Shown here piece by piece: positions 1 through 6,335 of a stretch of DNA of 22,608 nt. The stretch's first letter is position 1. Every line of letters begins with the position of its first letter. The notes beneath the pieces were generated by a model. It had not been told where the DNA came from. It was given only the letters and a program-made list of their open reading frames with translations, and made no database searches. Source of the stretch: Methanobacteriota archaeon (lineage in GTDB: Archaea; Methanobacteriota; Methanobacteria; Methanobacteriales; Methanobacteriaceae). The position numbers were made by a program, and so were the translations under genes. The stretch is taken from assembly GCA_023409695.1 (NCBI GenBank), contig JAEYQZ010000264.1, forward strand, positions 1-22,608. Direction: 5' to 3'.

Positions 1-2
1 AG

Positions 3-104
3 CTTTTAAAATTTTATAATGAACAAAAAGATATTAAACCACCTAAACCGTATATTAAATCATTGAAAAAACTTTTAGAATTTTATGGAGTTAAACCAGA
101 TTAA
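3..104 (+). CDS. 3' end of an unidentified protein-coding gene, cut by the window edge
   Basis: An open frame runs from the window edge to a TAA at 102-104 and gives 33 residues ending in EFYGVKPD. The composition (KPPKPYIKSLKKLLEFYG) looks like a basic, helical protein C-terminus rather than random AT-rich translation. I do not recognise the family. It points towards the minus-strand surface-protein stub at 199-258, so the two would be convergent. No terminator hairpin is visible after the stop. Such a short open frame could also be chance. Confidence 0.45.
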   Translation, partial: LLKFYNEQKDIKPPKPYIKSLKKLLEFYGVKPD

Positions 105-198
105 GTTGACAATAGAAAAATGATATACAAATGTTAATTATGAATTTTTGATATATCTGTTACAAAGCATTGCAGTTTACTTTTTTCTTATAATTTCT

Positions 199-258
199 TC
201 AATTTGTGGTATGTATCTTGTTCATTTTCAAAAATGATGTTATCAATATCTTGTTCAT
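199..258 (-). pseudogene. Stub of a fourth LPxTG-like surface-protein gene
   Basis: On the minus strand a strong Shine-Dalgarno (GGAGGT, 270-265) precedes ATG at 258 with 6-nt spacing. The frame starts MNKILITSFLKMNK and stops after 19 codons (TGA, 201-199). The start resembles those of the three intact paralogues (MKKILLLFL, MNKTLVLFL, MKKALILLL), and the leader just upstream (TATTTTTTAG, then AGGGC on the plus strand) matches the leader of the gene at 806-1306. The shared palindromic module lies further upstream at 454-476. I infer a decayed or truncated fourth copy that lost its middle and anchor. It could instead encode a real micropeptide. Confidence 0.5.
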
Positions 259-416
259 ATGGTAACCTCCTATTTTTTAGTGCAGAGCAGGGCTGTGACA
301 CCCTTAACAACGCAATTGCTCTACTCCTGATTATTTTATAAACAGGATTTTGTCATGGTTTAAATTTTTATGAAAGGATTGCGAATTATTTTCATTTGAT
401 AATTACATTGTAGGTT

Positions 417-458
417 GTGTGTTATTACTTGCTTATTGTGTGTTATTACTTGCTTATT
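417..458. repeat. 21-bp perfect tandem duplication
   Basis: The unit at 417-437 (starting GTGTGTTATTACTT) is repeated exactly at 438-458. It contains the decamer TGTTATTACT, which sits beside the palindrome in copies 1, 2 and 3 of the upstream module. Only copy 1, the one in front of the decayed stub, carries this doubling. Confidence 0.85.
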
Positions 459-476
459 ATATCAGTAATATAATAA
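454..476 (-). promoter_or_regulatory. Palindrome, upstream module copy 1
   Basis: Perfect 9-bp inverted repeat TTATTATAT / ATATAATAA around a 5-nt centre CAGTA, 196 nt upstream of the stub start codon. The same arms recur with other centres at 1613, 2619 and 3921. It may be an operator, a TATA-containing promoter core or both; this is inferred from position and conservation. Confidence 0.55.
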
Positions 477-794
477 AAACTTTACGATTAGTATTAAAAG
501 GAAAAATGATATTAATATAATAAGTAAATTAGTTAATAATTTACTACTAATTTAAGTAATATTGATAAAATCTGTTTTATAATTCTCTTTGATATAACTA
601 AATTTAAAAAAAATAAATGTACAAAATAGAGTGGAAATATGAATTAATAATAAAAACTAACCATTTTTTTAACATATATATAAAAATAATTCATATTTAA
701 TATATCATATCAATTTACATACTAAATGATTGATATTTATAAAATAAGTGTATTTAAATAGCTTCAAATTTTATTTTAAAATAATAAAAGGTAT

Positions 795-819
795 GATTAA
801 GGAAATTAGTTCCTTAATC
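795..819 (-). terminator. Hairpin terminator overlapping the stop codon
   Basis: Perfect 10-bp stem GATTAAGGAA / TTCCTTAATC with a 5-nt loop. It includes the TAA stop of the minus-strand gene at 806-1306 and is followed on that strand by the T-rich run CCTTTTATTATTTT. This resembles an intrinsic terminator; the two sister genes lack an equivalent stem. Confidence 0.6.
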
Positions 820-1306
820 TACCATACAATAAACCACTACCTATCATCAATGTTGATAAAATAGCAGGTAATATGGGTAAACCAGTTTTTTGCATTGGGA
901 CTGTTTTTCCAGCGCCTTTGTTAGCAGCGTTGTTAGCTCCAGCTCCAGCTCCAGCGGCTGCAGCAGCGGAATTGTAGTATAAATAGGATATAATTTTCTT
1001 TTGGATGATTATAACAGTTACATCATCTTTGTCATCATTTTTGATTTCTTCTTTACATTTGTCGCAGTGGTCACATCCATTCTCTTTACAGTTGTCACAT
1101 TGGTCACATTTGTCTCTGAATTTTTTTTCTTTATTATTGCCAGTTTCTGTATTTTTGACAGGTTCAGTTATTTTATTATTTTGGTTGTCTTGTAACGTTT
1201 GGTCCTGTGTACCTGTTGTATCAGATGTTGTTGCTGCAGCACCAAATCCCATTCCAGCACTTACTACCATCACAAATGCCAGAAGCAAAATCAATGCTTT
1301 TTTCAT
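806..1306 (-). CDS. Secreted cysteine-rich protein with LPxTG-like sorting tail
   Basis: A 166-residue exported protein. Residues 1-25 form a signal peptide (MKKA, hydrophobic core, AAA). A polar linker leads to a block with cysteines at 67, 70, 73, 78, 81 and 84, spaced CxxCxxC-x4-CxxCxxC and set among Asp/Lys; this could bind metal or form disulfides. An Ala/Gly linker (113-134) precedes the tail: VPMQKTGLP (136-144), a hydrophobic stretch and RLRN, the layout of a sortase substrate. The tail closely matches those of the genes at 2093 and 2957. Start: ATG at 1306 behind TGGAGGG (1320-1314), 7-nt spacing. No sortase gene lies in this window, so wall anchoring is inference from the tail. Function unknown. 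Confidence 0.85.
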   Translation of the reverse strand: MKKALILLLAFVMVVSAGMGFGAAATTSDTTGTQDQTLQDNQNNKITEPVKNTETGNNKEKKFRDKCDQCDNCKENGCDHCDKCKEEIKNDDKDDVTVIIIQKKIISYLYYNSAAAAAGAGAGANNAANKGAGKTVPMQKTGLPILPAILSTLMIGSGLLYGRLRN

Positions 1307-2070
1307 ATTTTTTCCCTCCAGTATTTTAGGCGTAGGGCAGGGTTAATAAAACTCCATTCATCATAGAAATGCCCTACTTAACGATTTATCTAATTTAATC
1401 CCCTAGTTATTTGACTTAATGTCAACAAATAGACATTAAATACCCTTATTTTTTAGTTTATGTTTAAAGGGGTCTTCTTGTTAAGGGAAAGATCAATGGA
1501 TGCGCAAAATTAATAGTAGAAAATATTGATTTTTTAGAATTGATGGATTTTAACATATCTTCCCCTTTGATAGTCGTATTTCTTGCAAGTATCATGTTAT
1601 TACTATTGTAGCTTATTATATTATTAATATAATAAAAACTTTACTATTTGTATTAAATAAAAAAATGATATTAATATAATAAGTAAATTAATCAATAAAA
1701 AAATAGTAATTTAGTTAGTACTAAGAAGGCATTTTTTGCAACTCTCTTTAGTGTGAATATATTTAAAAAAATAAAGTTTATAAAATAAAGTGCAATTAGA
1801 GATTACTGAATAAATTTGATTTGTTTTGAAGTAATTATAATGAAATAGATTTTGTTTTGTATATTAGAATATATAAATCAATAATAGCCAATATTTCATC
1901 AAAATAAACCATTTAAAAATTAAATCTAGTTAATGCATTGGATAATTAAGACTAAATGATGAACTTGAAAATAAAGATGGAGTTCAAATTGTAATCTCAG
2001 AGTCCTTAAATCATATAAATTCATAAAAAAAGTTTTTAAAATATATTAATAAATTTAAAGGCTCAATTTT
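1307..2070. other. Non-coding interval: long leader and upstream module copy 2
   Basis: No gene was found in either strand. Nearest the gene at 806-1306 lies a 300-nt leader containing AGGGC (1334-1338), whose minus-strand GCCCT faces the Shine-Dalgarno. The palindrome lies at 1613-1635. Beyond it, about 170 bp resemble 477-650, including a second TTAATATAATAAGTAAATTA block near 1670. The rest is unremarkable AT-rich DNA. Confidence 0.5.
1613..1635 (-). promoter_or_regulatory. Palindrome, upstream module copy 2
   Basis: Perfect inverted repeat TTATTATAT / ATATAATAA with centre TATTA, 307 nt upstream of the start codon at 1306. The decamer TGTTATTACT (1595-1604) lies 8 nt away on the gene side, as at 2601-2610. 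Arms are identical to copy 1 although the centre differs. Confidence 0.6.
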
Positions 2071-2087
2071 AAAAAAATAAAAAAAAT
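2071..2087 (-). terminator. Oligo-T terminator of the minus-strand gene at 2093
   Basis: Six nucleotides past the stop codon the minus strand reads two long T runs separated by a single A. Oligo-T tracts without a hairpin are the usual archaeal termination signal. Confidence 0.5.
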
Positions 2088-2092
2088 AATGG

Positions 2093-2359
2093 TTAATTTC
2101 TTAATTTTCCATATAATAAACCACTACTTACAAATAATGTTGATAAAAGTGCAGGCAAAACTGGTAGGCCTGTTTTCTTTAGTGGTAATGTTTTTCCAGG
2201 ATCTTTCTGAGGATCTGTGTTAGGATCTAAGTTTATGTTATAGGAACTAATACTTATATCCCCTGCATCGTTTGAATCGGGTGTTGCAGCTGCACTAAGT
2301 CCGAGGCTAACATTTATCAGGGCGATAAAAGTTAGAAATAAAACCAATGTTTTATTCAT
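2093..2359 (-). CDS. Small secreted protein with LPxTG-like tail, minimal paralogue
   Basis: An 88-residue protein that is little more than signal peptide plus anchor. Residues 1-25 are a signal sequence (MNKTLVLFLTF, then AAA), followed by a polar Asp/Pro linker of about 30 residues, then LPLKKTGLP (58-66), a hydrophobic segment and KLRN. About 25 of the last 34 residues match the tail of the gene at 806-1306. Unlike its two neighbours it has no cysteine or Asp-repeat domain. Start: ATG at 2359 behind GGGAGGG (2371-2365). It shares the upstream palindrome module (2619-2641). What is displayed is unclear; it may be a scaffold, spacer or shortened version. Function unknown. Confidence 0.8.
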   Translation of the reverse strand: MNKTLVLFLTFIALINVSLGLSAAATPDSNDAGDISISSYNINLDPNTDPQKDPGKTLPLKKTGLPVLPALLSTLFVSSGLLYGKLRN

Positions 2360-2929
2360 GAGTTCCCTCCCTTAATTTTTTGTTAGGGCATGTCATCATT
2401 TGAAATATCCAATTCCATTTTCAAGATGGATCATGTTGAAATTTTCTATTAAAAAGGGAATTTAGATGATTAAAATTTGTATACATATATTCTGTAGTAT
2501 TAGCGAAATTTTAGAAGAATTCAGGCGGATAATATCTATATTTTACGCATGATGGATTATTTTGCACTTCTCTTTTTAATAGGAGTATTCATACCCCATA
2601 TGTTATTACTATAATTGGTTATTATATTAATAATACAATAAAAACTTTGTTATTTTTACTAAAAAAAGAAATGAAATTAGTAAAATAATTTAATTAACTA
2701 TTTAAAGCTTAATGATATCTATAATAACATTAAAATTATTATAATACATTTTTTTGATAGTAAATAACTTAATAATATATATTATATTAAATAATTAATA
2801 AATGTAAATAAAATTCATAATTAGCATACATAATGACTTATATGAATTAAATACACTTTAATCACATGATAAATTAAGAATTAAACAGTTAAAAAGAATT
2901 TTTACACTAAAATATTTAAAATTTATACT
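2360..2929. other. Non-coding interval: leader and upstream module copy 3
   Basis: No supported gene. It contains the leader of the gene at 2093-2359 with AGGGC at 2385-2389, a motif near 2560-2595 (minus strand ATGAATACTCCTATTAAAAA) resembling one at the same place in copy 4, the decamer TGTTATTACT (2601-2610) and the palindrome at 2619-2641. From about 2700 on it is featureless AT-rich DNA up to the T tract ending the gene at 2957. Confidence 0.5.
2619..2641 (-). promoter_or_regulatory. Palindrome, upstream module copy 3
   Basis: TTATTATAT, centre TAATA, right arm ATACAATAA: one mismatch from a perfect 9-bp inverted repeat. It lies 260 nt upstream of the start codon at 2359. Confidence 0.55.
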
Positions 2930-2946
2930 TAAAAATATAAAAAATC
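2930..2946 (-). terminator. Oligo-T terminator of the minus-strand gene at 2957
   Basis: About 10 nt after the stop the minus strand reads GATTTTTTATATTTTTA, a T-rich tract without a stem, as expected of an archaeal terminator. Confidence 0.4.
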
Positions 2947-2956
2947 AAGGAGTAAA

Positions 2957-3643
2957 TTATTTCCTTAATTTTCTATATAGTAAACCACTACCTACCAGTA
3001 GTGTTGATAAAAGCGCAGGCACAACTGGTAAACCTGTATTTTGCATAGGTAATTGTTCTTCTTCAGTAGATGCACTTCCACTAGATCCTTTAAGTTCACT
3101 ACTTATTTCATTAGCTTTGTTGCTAGAAGCAAGTTCGGTATTAGTATTAGAGTTTGTGTTTACACTGTTTACTACATTATTAACATTTACTTTATTATTT
3201 ATTTTAATATCATTGGAGCACTTATTGTCGTCATCGTCGTCATCATCACATTTGTCGTCATCGTCATCGCATTCATCATCGTCATCATCGCATTCATCTT
3301 TATCGGGGCAATTCCATAATGTATCATAATCTTTATCTCTGCCGTTCCATGATCCATCTTTATCTTCACCATTCCAGAATCCATCGTACCAGTTTCCCTG
3401 GTCATTTCCTTCATCATTTTGATAATTGTTTATATCATCTGAACCTATGTCATTTCCATCAGCTTGACCATTGTCAGAAGTTTCACCTCTGTTTTGATCA
3501 ATATTATCGTTGCTTCCATCATTTTGTGCATTGTTAATTATATTTCCGGGATCATTTGTATTTGAATTTAAAGTTGCGCCAAATCCAATACTTGTACCTG
3601 CTACTACAACTATGGCTAAAAATAAAAGCAAAATTTTTTTCAT
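2957..3643 (-). CDS. Secreted Asp/Cys-repeat protein with LPxTG-like tail
   Basis: A 228-residue exported protein. Residues 1-23 are the signal peptide. An Asn/Asp/Gly-rich stretch leads to three W-N-x-x-D-K-D units (Trp 90, 99, 110) and then an acidic block in which cysteines 118, 125, 132 and 142 are separated by runs of five to seven aspartates (C-D5-E-C-D5-K-C-D7-N-K-C). A Ser/Asn/Thr spacer with sequons precedes LPMQNTGLP (198-206), a hydrophobic segment and RKLRK. The acidic block would be highly charged and could bind divalent cations; this is inferred from composition. The low-complexity stretch may vary in length by slippage. Start: ATG at 3643 behind GGAGG (3655-3651), which directly abuts a small hairpin (3656-3670). 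No known domain family recognised. Confidence 0.85.
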   Translation of the reverse strand: MKKILLLFLAIVVVAGTSIGFGATLNSNTNDPGNIINNAQNDGSNDNIDQNRGETSDNGQADGNDIGSDDINNYQNDEGNDQGNWYDGFWNGEDKDGSWNGRDKDYDTLWNCPDKDECDDDDDECDDDDDKCDDDDDDDNKCSNDIKINNKVNVNNVVNSVNTNSNTNTELASSNKANEISSELKGSSGSASTEEEQLPMQNTGLPVVPALLSTLLVGSGLLYRKLRK

Positions 3644-3655
3644 TTATTTTCCTCC

Positions 3656-3670
3656 TGCTGTTTTTCAGCA
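3656..3670 (-). promoter_or_regulatory. Leader hairpin abutting the Shine-Dalgarno
   Basis: On the minus strand TGCTG-AAAAA-CAGCA forms a perfect 5-bp stem whose 3' edge touches GGAGG (3655-3651) of the gene at 2957-3643. A folded leader here could tune ribosome access; this is inference. Confidence 0.35.
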
Positions 3671-3920
3671 TATAATTAGCCATTAAATTCTTTAAATCAC
3701 GTTAATTTTTCTATTAAACTATTTATTTAGCTAAAATGGGGATTAAAAATCCCTAATTTTCATTATGCACGTAGTGGGACATTTTGTGTAATATAAAAGT
3801 CCGTGGAAAATTAGATATGATTATGAAAAAAAATCTCAGTTTTTTGTGCATAATGTATCCTGAAGTTTTTCTTTTTGATGGTAGTATTCATTGTATCTAT
3901 CAAAGTAATACTTTAATTAA

Positions 3921-3943
3921 TTATTATATTGTATAAGTAATAA
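3921..3943 (-). promoter_or_regulatory. Palindrome, upstream module copy 4
   Basis: TTATTATAT, centre TGTAT, right arm AAGTAATAA: two mismatches from the perfect inverted repeat. It lies 278 nt upstream of the start codon at 3643 and is followed by the same TAAAAA-TTTACTATTAGTA context seen in copies 1 and 2. Confidence 0.45.
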
Positions 3944-4300
3944 AAAATTTACTATTAGTAATAATAAATTAAATAATATAGATATACTAAGTTAATCATT
4001 CAACAAAAAATTAGTAATCTAAACATTATTAAACAAAATTACATTAATATTTTCTTTCAGATTAATTAAATTAAAAAAAATAAGATTATAAAATAAAATT
4101 GAGATAAACTAGATTAAATTAATTTAATTACATTTTTATTATTTATAAGAAAACGTGGTATATTTAATACAATTAACAGATTATCATATAGATATTACAT
4201 ATTTTTACAATGAAAACCATTCAAATTGTTAAATATCCTGATAAAAGCATTAAATAGTATAGTGGATAAATAACGGAATTTAACATTTTAGAATTTTCAA

Positions 4301-4414
4301 TATCGAAAATGTAAAATGGTTATACTAATTGTTTAAATAGCTAATAAAATTCATTAATGGTCAATACCTTCTGTGGGAAAAAGTAAATAAATACGAAAAA
4401 CCTATCGAAAATGT
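4301..4414. repeat. Direct repeat of a 12-mer upstream of asnB
   Basis: TATCGAAAATGT occurs at 4301-4312 and exactly again at 4403-4414, 102 bp apart. The first copy also forms the right arm of a 7-bp inverted repeat (ACATTTT 4283-4289, AAAATGT 4306-4312). Both lie 170-280 bp before the asnB start. They may be regulator sites, but no regulator is identifiable. Confidence 0.5.
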
Positions 4415-4454
4415 TAATTTATTATAGTGAATAACCAAATATTTTTGATAAGTA

Positions 4455-4462
4455 TTTATAAA
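4455..4462 (+). promoter_or_regulatory. Possible TATA box for asnB
   Basis: TTTATAAA resembles the TATA element of Methanobacteriales. It would put transcription start near 4485 and give a leader of about 100 nt. Other AT-rich hexamers nearby could serve equally well. Confidence 0.25.
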
Positions 4463-4583
4463 AAATTTGTAGATATGTTTTAAATTTCACTCAAAAATAA
4501 GCATTTAAAAAATTATGTCATTGGCTTAAAATGAATACTAATTTTGTAGTATATTTTTAATTTTTTAAATTGGGAAGTAGAAT

Positions 4584-6056
4584 ATGTGCGGAATAGCTGG
4601 AATAATGGGAACTGATATATCAGAAAAATTGTATGATATGCTTGTCTCTTTAAAACACCGAGGTCCTGATGGAACAGGAGTTTTTGTAGATGGCGTTGTA
4701 TCTTATGGAAATTTAGATAATTTAAAAATTCCTGAAGGATCATTTGGACTTGGACATAATTTACTTTCTATAGTTGGATGTAAACTTGATTCACAACCTA
4801 TAGTCTATAATAATCATGTTTTGGTATGCAATGGGGAAATATATAATTTTAAAGAGCTTAAAAACAAGTTTAATATAGATTTTAAAACAGATTCTGATTG
4901 TGAAATTATTATAAGTCTTATTAAAATGTTTTATAATGGTTCGCTTTATGATGCAGTAGTAAAAACCATTGAACAATTGGATGGGGACTATTCCTTTGCT
5001 GTATATGATGGTAAAAACTTTCTAGCAGTGCGAGATCCTGTTGGGGTAAAGCCGCTTTATTTTGGAGAAAATGAGGAAATTTTTGCATTTGCTTCGGAAA
5101 AGAAAGCGCTCTGGAAAATAGGTATAAATGATGTAAAAACTGTTCCACCTGATTCAATGTTATATAATAAAGAACTAGTGAAAATAAGCAATAAATTAAA
5201 TGAAACTGTCAGTACACAGAATTTAGAAAGCTGGTCCAATTTACCTAAAGAGATTCTAAAAAAACAGTTAAAAGATTTTTTAATAACGTCTGTAAAAAAA
5301 AGAGTATCTGGACTTTCTAAAGTGGGAATACTTTTTTCAGGAGGCATAGATAGTACAATAATTGCTAAAATAACAGATGATCTTGGAATTAAAACATGCC
5401 TTTATAGTGTTGGCCACAAAGATTCCGCTGATCTTAAGTTTGCAAGGAAAACTGCAGAAGAAATGAATTTACCTCTTAAAACCAAAGTAATAGACGTAGA
5501 TGATGTCCGAAAATATTTGATACCTGTATTAAATGCAATAGAAGAATTCAATATTATGAAAATTGGGGTAGGAATGCCTGCATATATTGCAGCAGAAATG
5601 GCACATGAAGATAACTTAAAAGTCATGCTTTCAGGACAGGGGGCAGATGAACTTTTTGGGGGATACAATCGTTATTTAAAGTTTTACGAGGAGAAAGGAG
5701 AAATGGCACAGGAAGATTTGAAGAAAGATATTTTAAACCTGTATCATGTAAACTTACAGAGAGATGATGCTGTCACTATGGCAAATTCAATTGAACTTAG
5801 AGTGCCTTATCTTGATCCAGATATTATAAATATTGCTATGAACATACCTATGAAATATAAAATAAATAAAGAAGATACCTTGAGAAAATGTATTCTCAGG
5901 GAAGTAGGGGCTGAACTTGGAGTGCCTGAAGAAATTGTAAAGAGGCCTAAAAAAGCAGCTCAATATGGATCGGGTATCCACAAAATGCTTGTTAAGAAAG
6001 TTTTAAAGGAAGAATCCTTTAAAAATATCCAAAATAAATTTGATATGTATTATTGA
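4584..6056 (+). CDS. asnB: Asparagine synthetase, glutamine-hydrolysing
   Basis: Makes asparagine from aspartate, glutamine and ATP in the cytoplasm. At 490 residues it has both expected domains. Residues 1 to about 190 are the class II glutamine amidotransferase (Ntn hydrolase): nucleophile Cys2 right after the start Met, HRGPDG (25-30), NGEIYN (83-88), VRDPVG (149-154). The rest is the synthetase domain with the ATP-pyrophosphatase loop SGGIDS (252-257), SGQGADELFGGY (350-361), RDD (393-395) and RVPYLD (406-411). The start is fixed by Cys2, which must be exposed; the ribosome site (GGGAAG) is weak. It heads a plus-strand cluster, with gatC 29 nt downstream. Complete, no damage seen. Confidence 0.95.
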   Translation: MCGIAGIMGTDISEKLYDMLVSLKHRGPDGTGVFVDGVVSYGNLDNLKIPEGSFGLGHNLLSIVGCKLDSQPIVYNNHVLVCNGEIYNFKELKNKFNIDFKTDSDCEIIISLIKMFYNGSLYDAVVKTIEQLDGDYSFAVYDGKNFLAVRDPVGVKPLYFGENEEIFAFASEKKALWKIGINDVKTVPPDSMLYNKELVKISNKLNETVSTQNLESWSNLPKEILKKQLKDFLITSVKKRVSGLSKVGILFSGGIDSTIIAKITDDLGIKTCLYSVGHKDSADLKFARKTAEEMNLPLKTKVIDVDDVRKYLIPVLNAIEEFNIMKIGVGMPAYIAAEMAHEDNLKVMLSGQGADELFGGYNRYLKFYEEKGEMAQEDLKKDILNLYHVNLQRDDAVTMANSIELRVPYLDPDIINIAMNIPMKYKINKEDTLRKCILREVGAELGVPEEIVKRPKKAAQYGSGIHKMLVKKVLKEESFKNIQNKFDMYY

Positions 6057-6085
6057 AAAATAAACGAATTTTAGAGGGGAAAAAC

Positions 6086-6301
6086 ATGAAAATCGAAAAA
6101 GAAGCTGAAAAAATATTAGAAAAATTTTCAAAAGCCCTTCAAGACATTCCTGAACTTGAAGAAACTCAATATATTGTTGATAATGTTAATCTAACGCGTC
6201 CAGATTGTGGGAAAGATAAAAACCCTGAAAAAATTCTTAGAAATGCAGAAGTGGACGAAAATGGAAATATTATAGCAGAAAAAGGAAAATGGGTAAAATA
6301 A
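6086..6301 (+). CDS. gatC: Asp-tRNA(Asn)/Glu-tRNA(Gln) amidotransferase subunit C
   Basis: A 71-residue protein recognised as the archaeal type of GatC, the small subunit that bridges GatA and GatB in the enzyme amidating mischarged Asp-tRNA(Asn) or Glu-tRNA(Gln). Visible features are the N-terminal amphipathic helix (KIEKEAEKILEKFSKAL), the IPELEET and NVNLTRPD segments, and the C-terminal strand ending KGKWVK. The frame stays open upstream to 6053, but ATG at 6086 has a good GAGGGG site 6-7 nt before it and is preferred. It lies 29 nt after asnB, so both enzymes of asparagine supply, for free amino acid and for charged tRNA, share a transcript. gatA and gatB are not in the window. Confidence 0.85.
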   Translation: MKIEKEAEKILEKFSKALQDIPELEETQYIVDNVNLTRPDCGKDKNPEKILRNAEVDENGNIIAEKGKWVK

Positions 6302-6335
6302 ACACTATTTGTCCTTTTTAATGAGGTATGATGGA

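Larger units (their letters stand above)
259..794. other. Non-coding interval with upstream module copy 1
   Basis: No convincing gene was seen. The stretch holds the leader of the stub at 199-258, a 21-bp perfect tandem duplication (417-437 and 438-458), the palindrome at 454-476, and about 180 bp beyond it that resembles the regions at 1613-1800 and 3921-4110. Very AT-rich DNA leads up to the terminator of the gene at 806-1306. Confidence 0.5.
3644..4454. other. Non-coding interval between divergent surface-protein gene and asnB
   Basis: No gene is supported. It holds the leader hairpin (3656-3670), the palindrome at 3921-3943, a segment near 4060-4110 resembling 590-650 and 1750-1800, and on the asnB side a 12-nt direct repeat (4301 and 4403). 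Confidence 0.5.

Noticed and set aside
3..104. Edge fragment as part of a transposase
   Set aside because: Nothing in the 33 visible residues is diagnostic, and no terminal inverted repeat was found nearby.
1001..1346. Plus-strand open frames opposite the Cys-rich surface-protein gene
   Set aside because: They are antisense to a gene with a clear signal peptide, ribosome site and anchor, and their translations are low-complexity Phe/Ser/Val strings.
2550..2595. Short minus-strand frame MNTPIKKRSAK in the leader of the gene at 2093, with a similar start in copy 4
   Set aside because: The start codon is absent from copies 1 and 2 and the downstream codons are not conserved, so a conserved non-coding leader motif is more likely than a peptide.
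3053..3537. Plus-strand frames (Ile/Val-rich, Ser-rich, His-rich) opposite the Asp/Cys-repeat gene
   Set aside because: Produced by the GAT-rich repeat read in other frames; no ribosome site and no protein-like composition.
6053..6085. Longer gatC start overlapping the asnB stop
   Set aside because: The first codon is TTG without a ribosome site, while ATG 6086 has GAGGGG at proper spacing and gives the usual family N-terminus.
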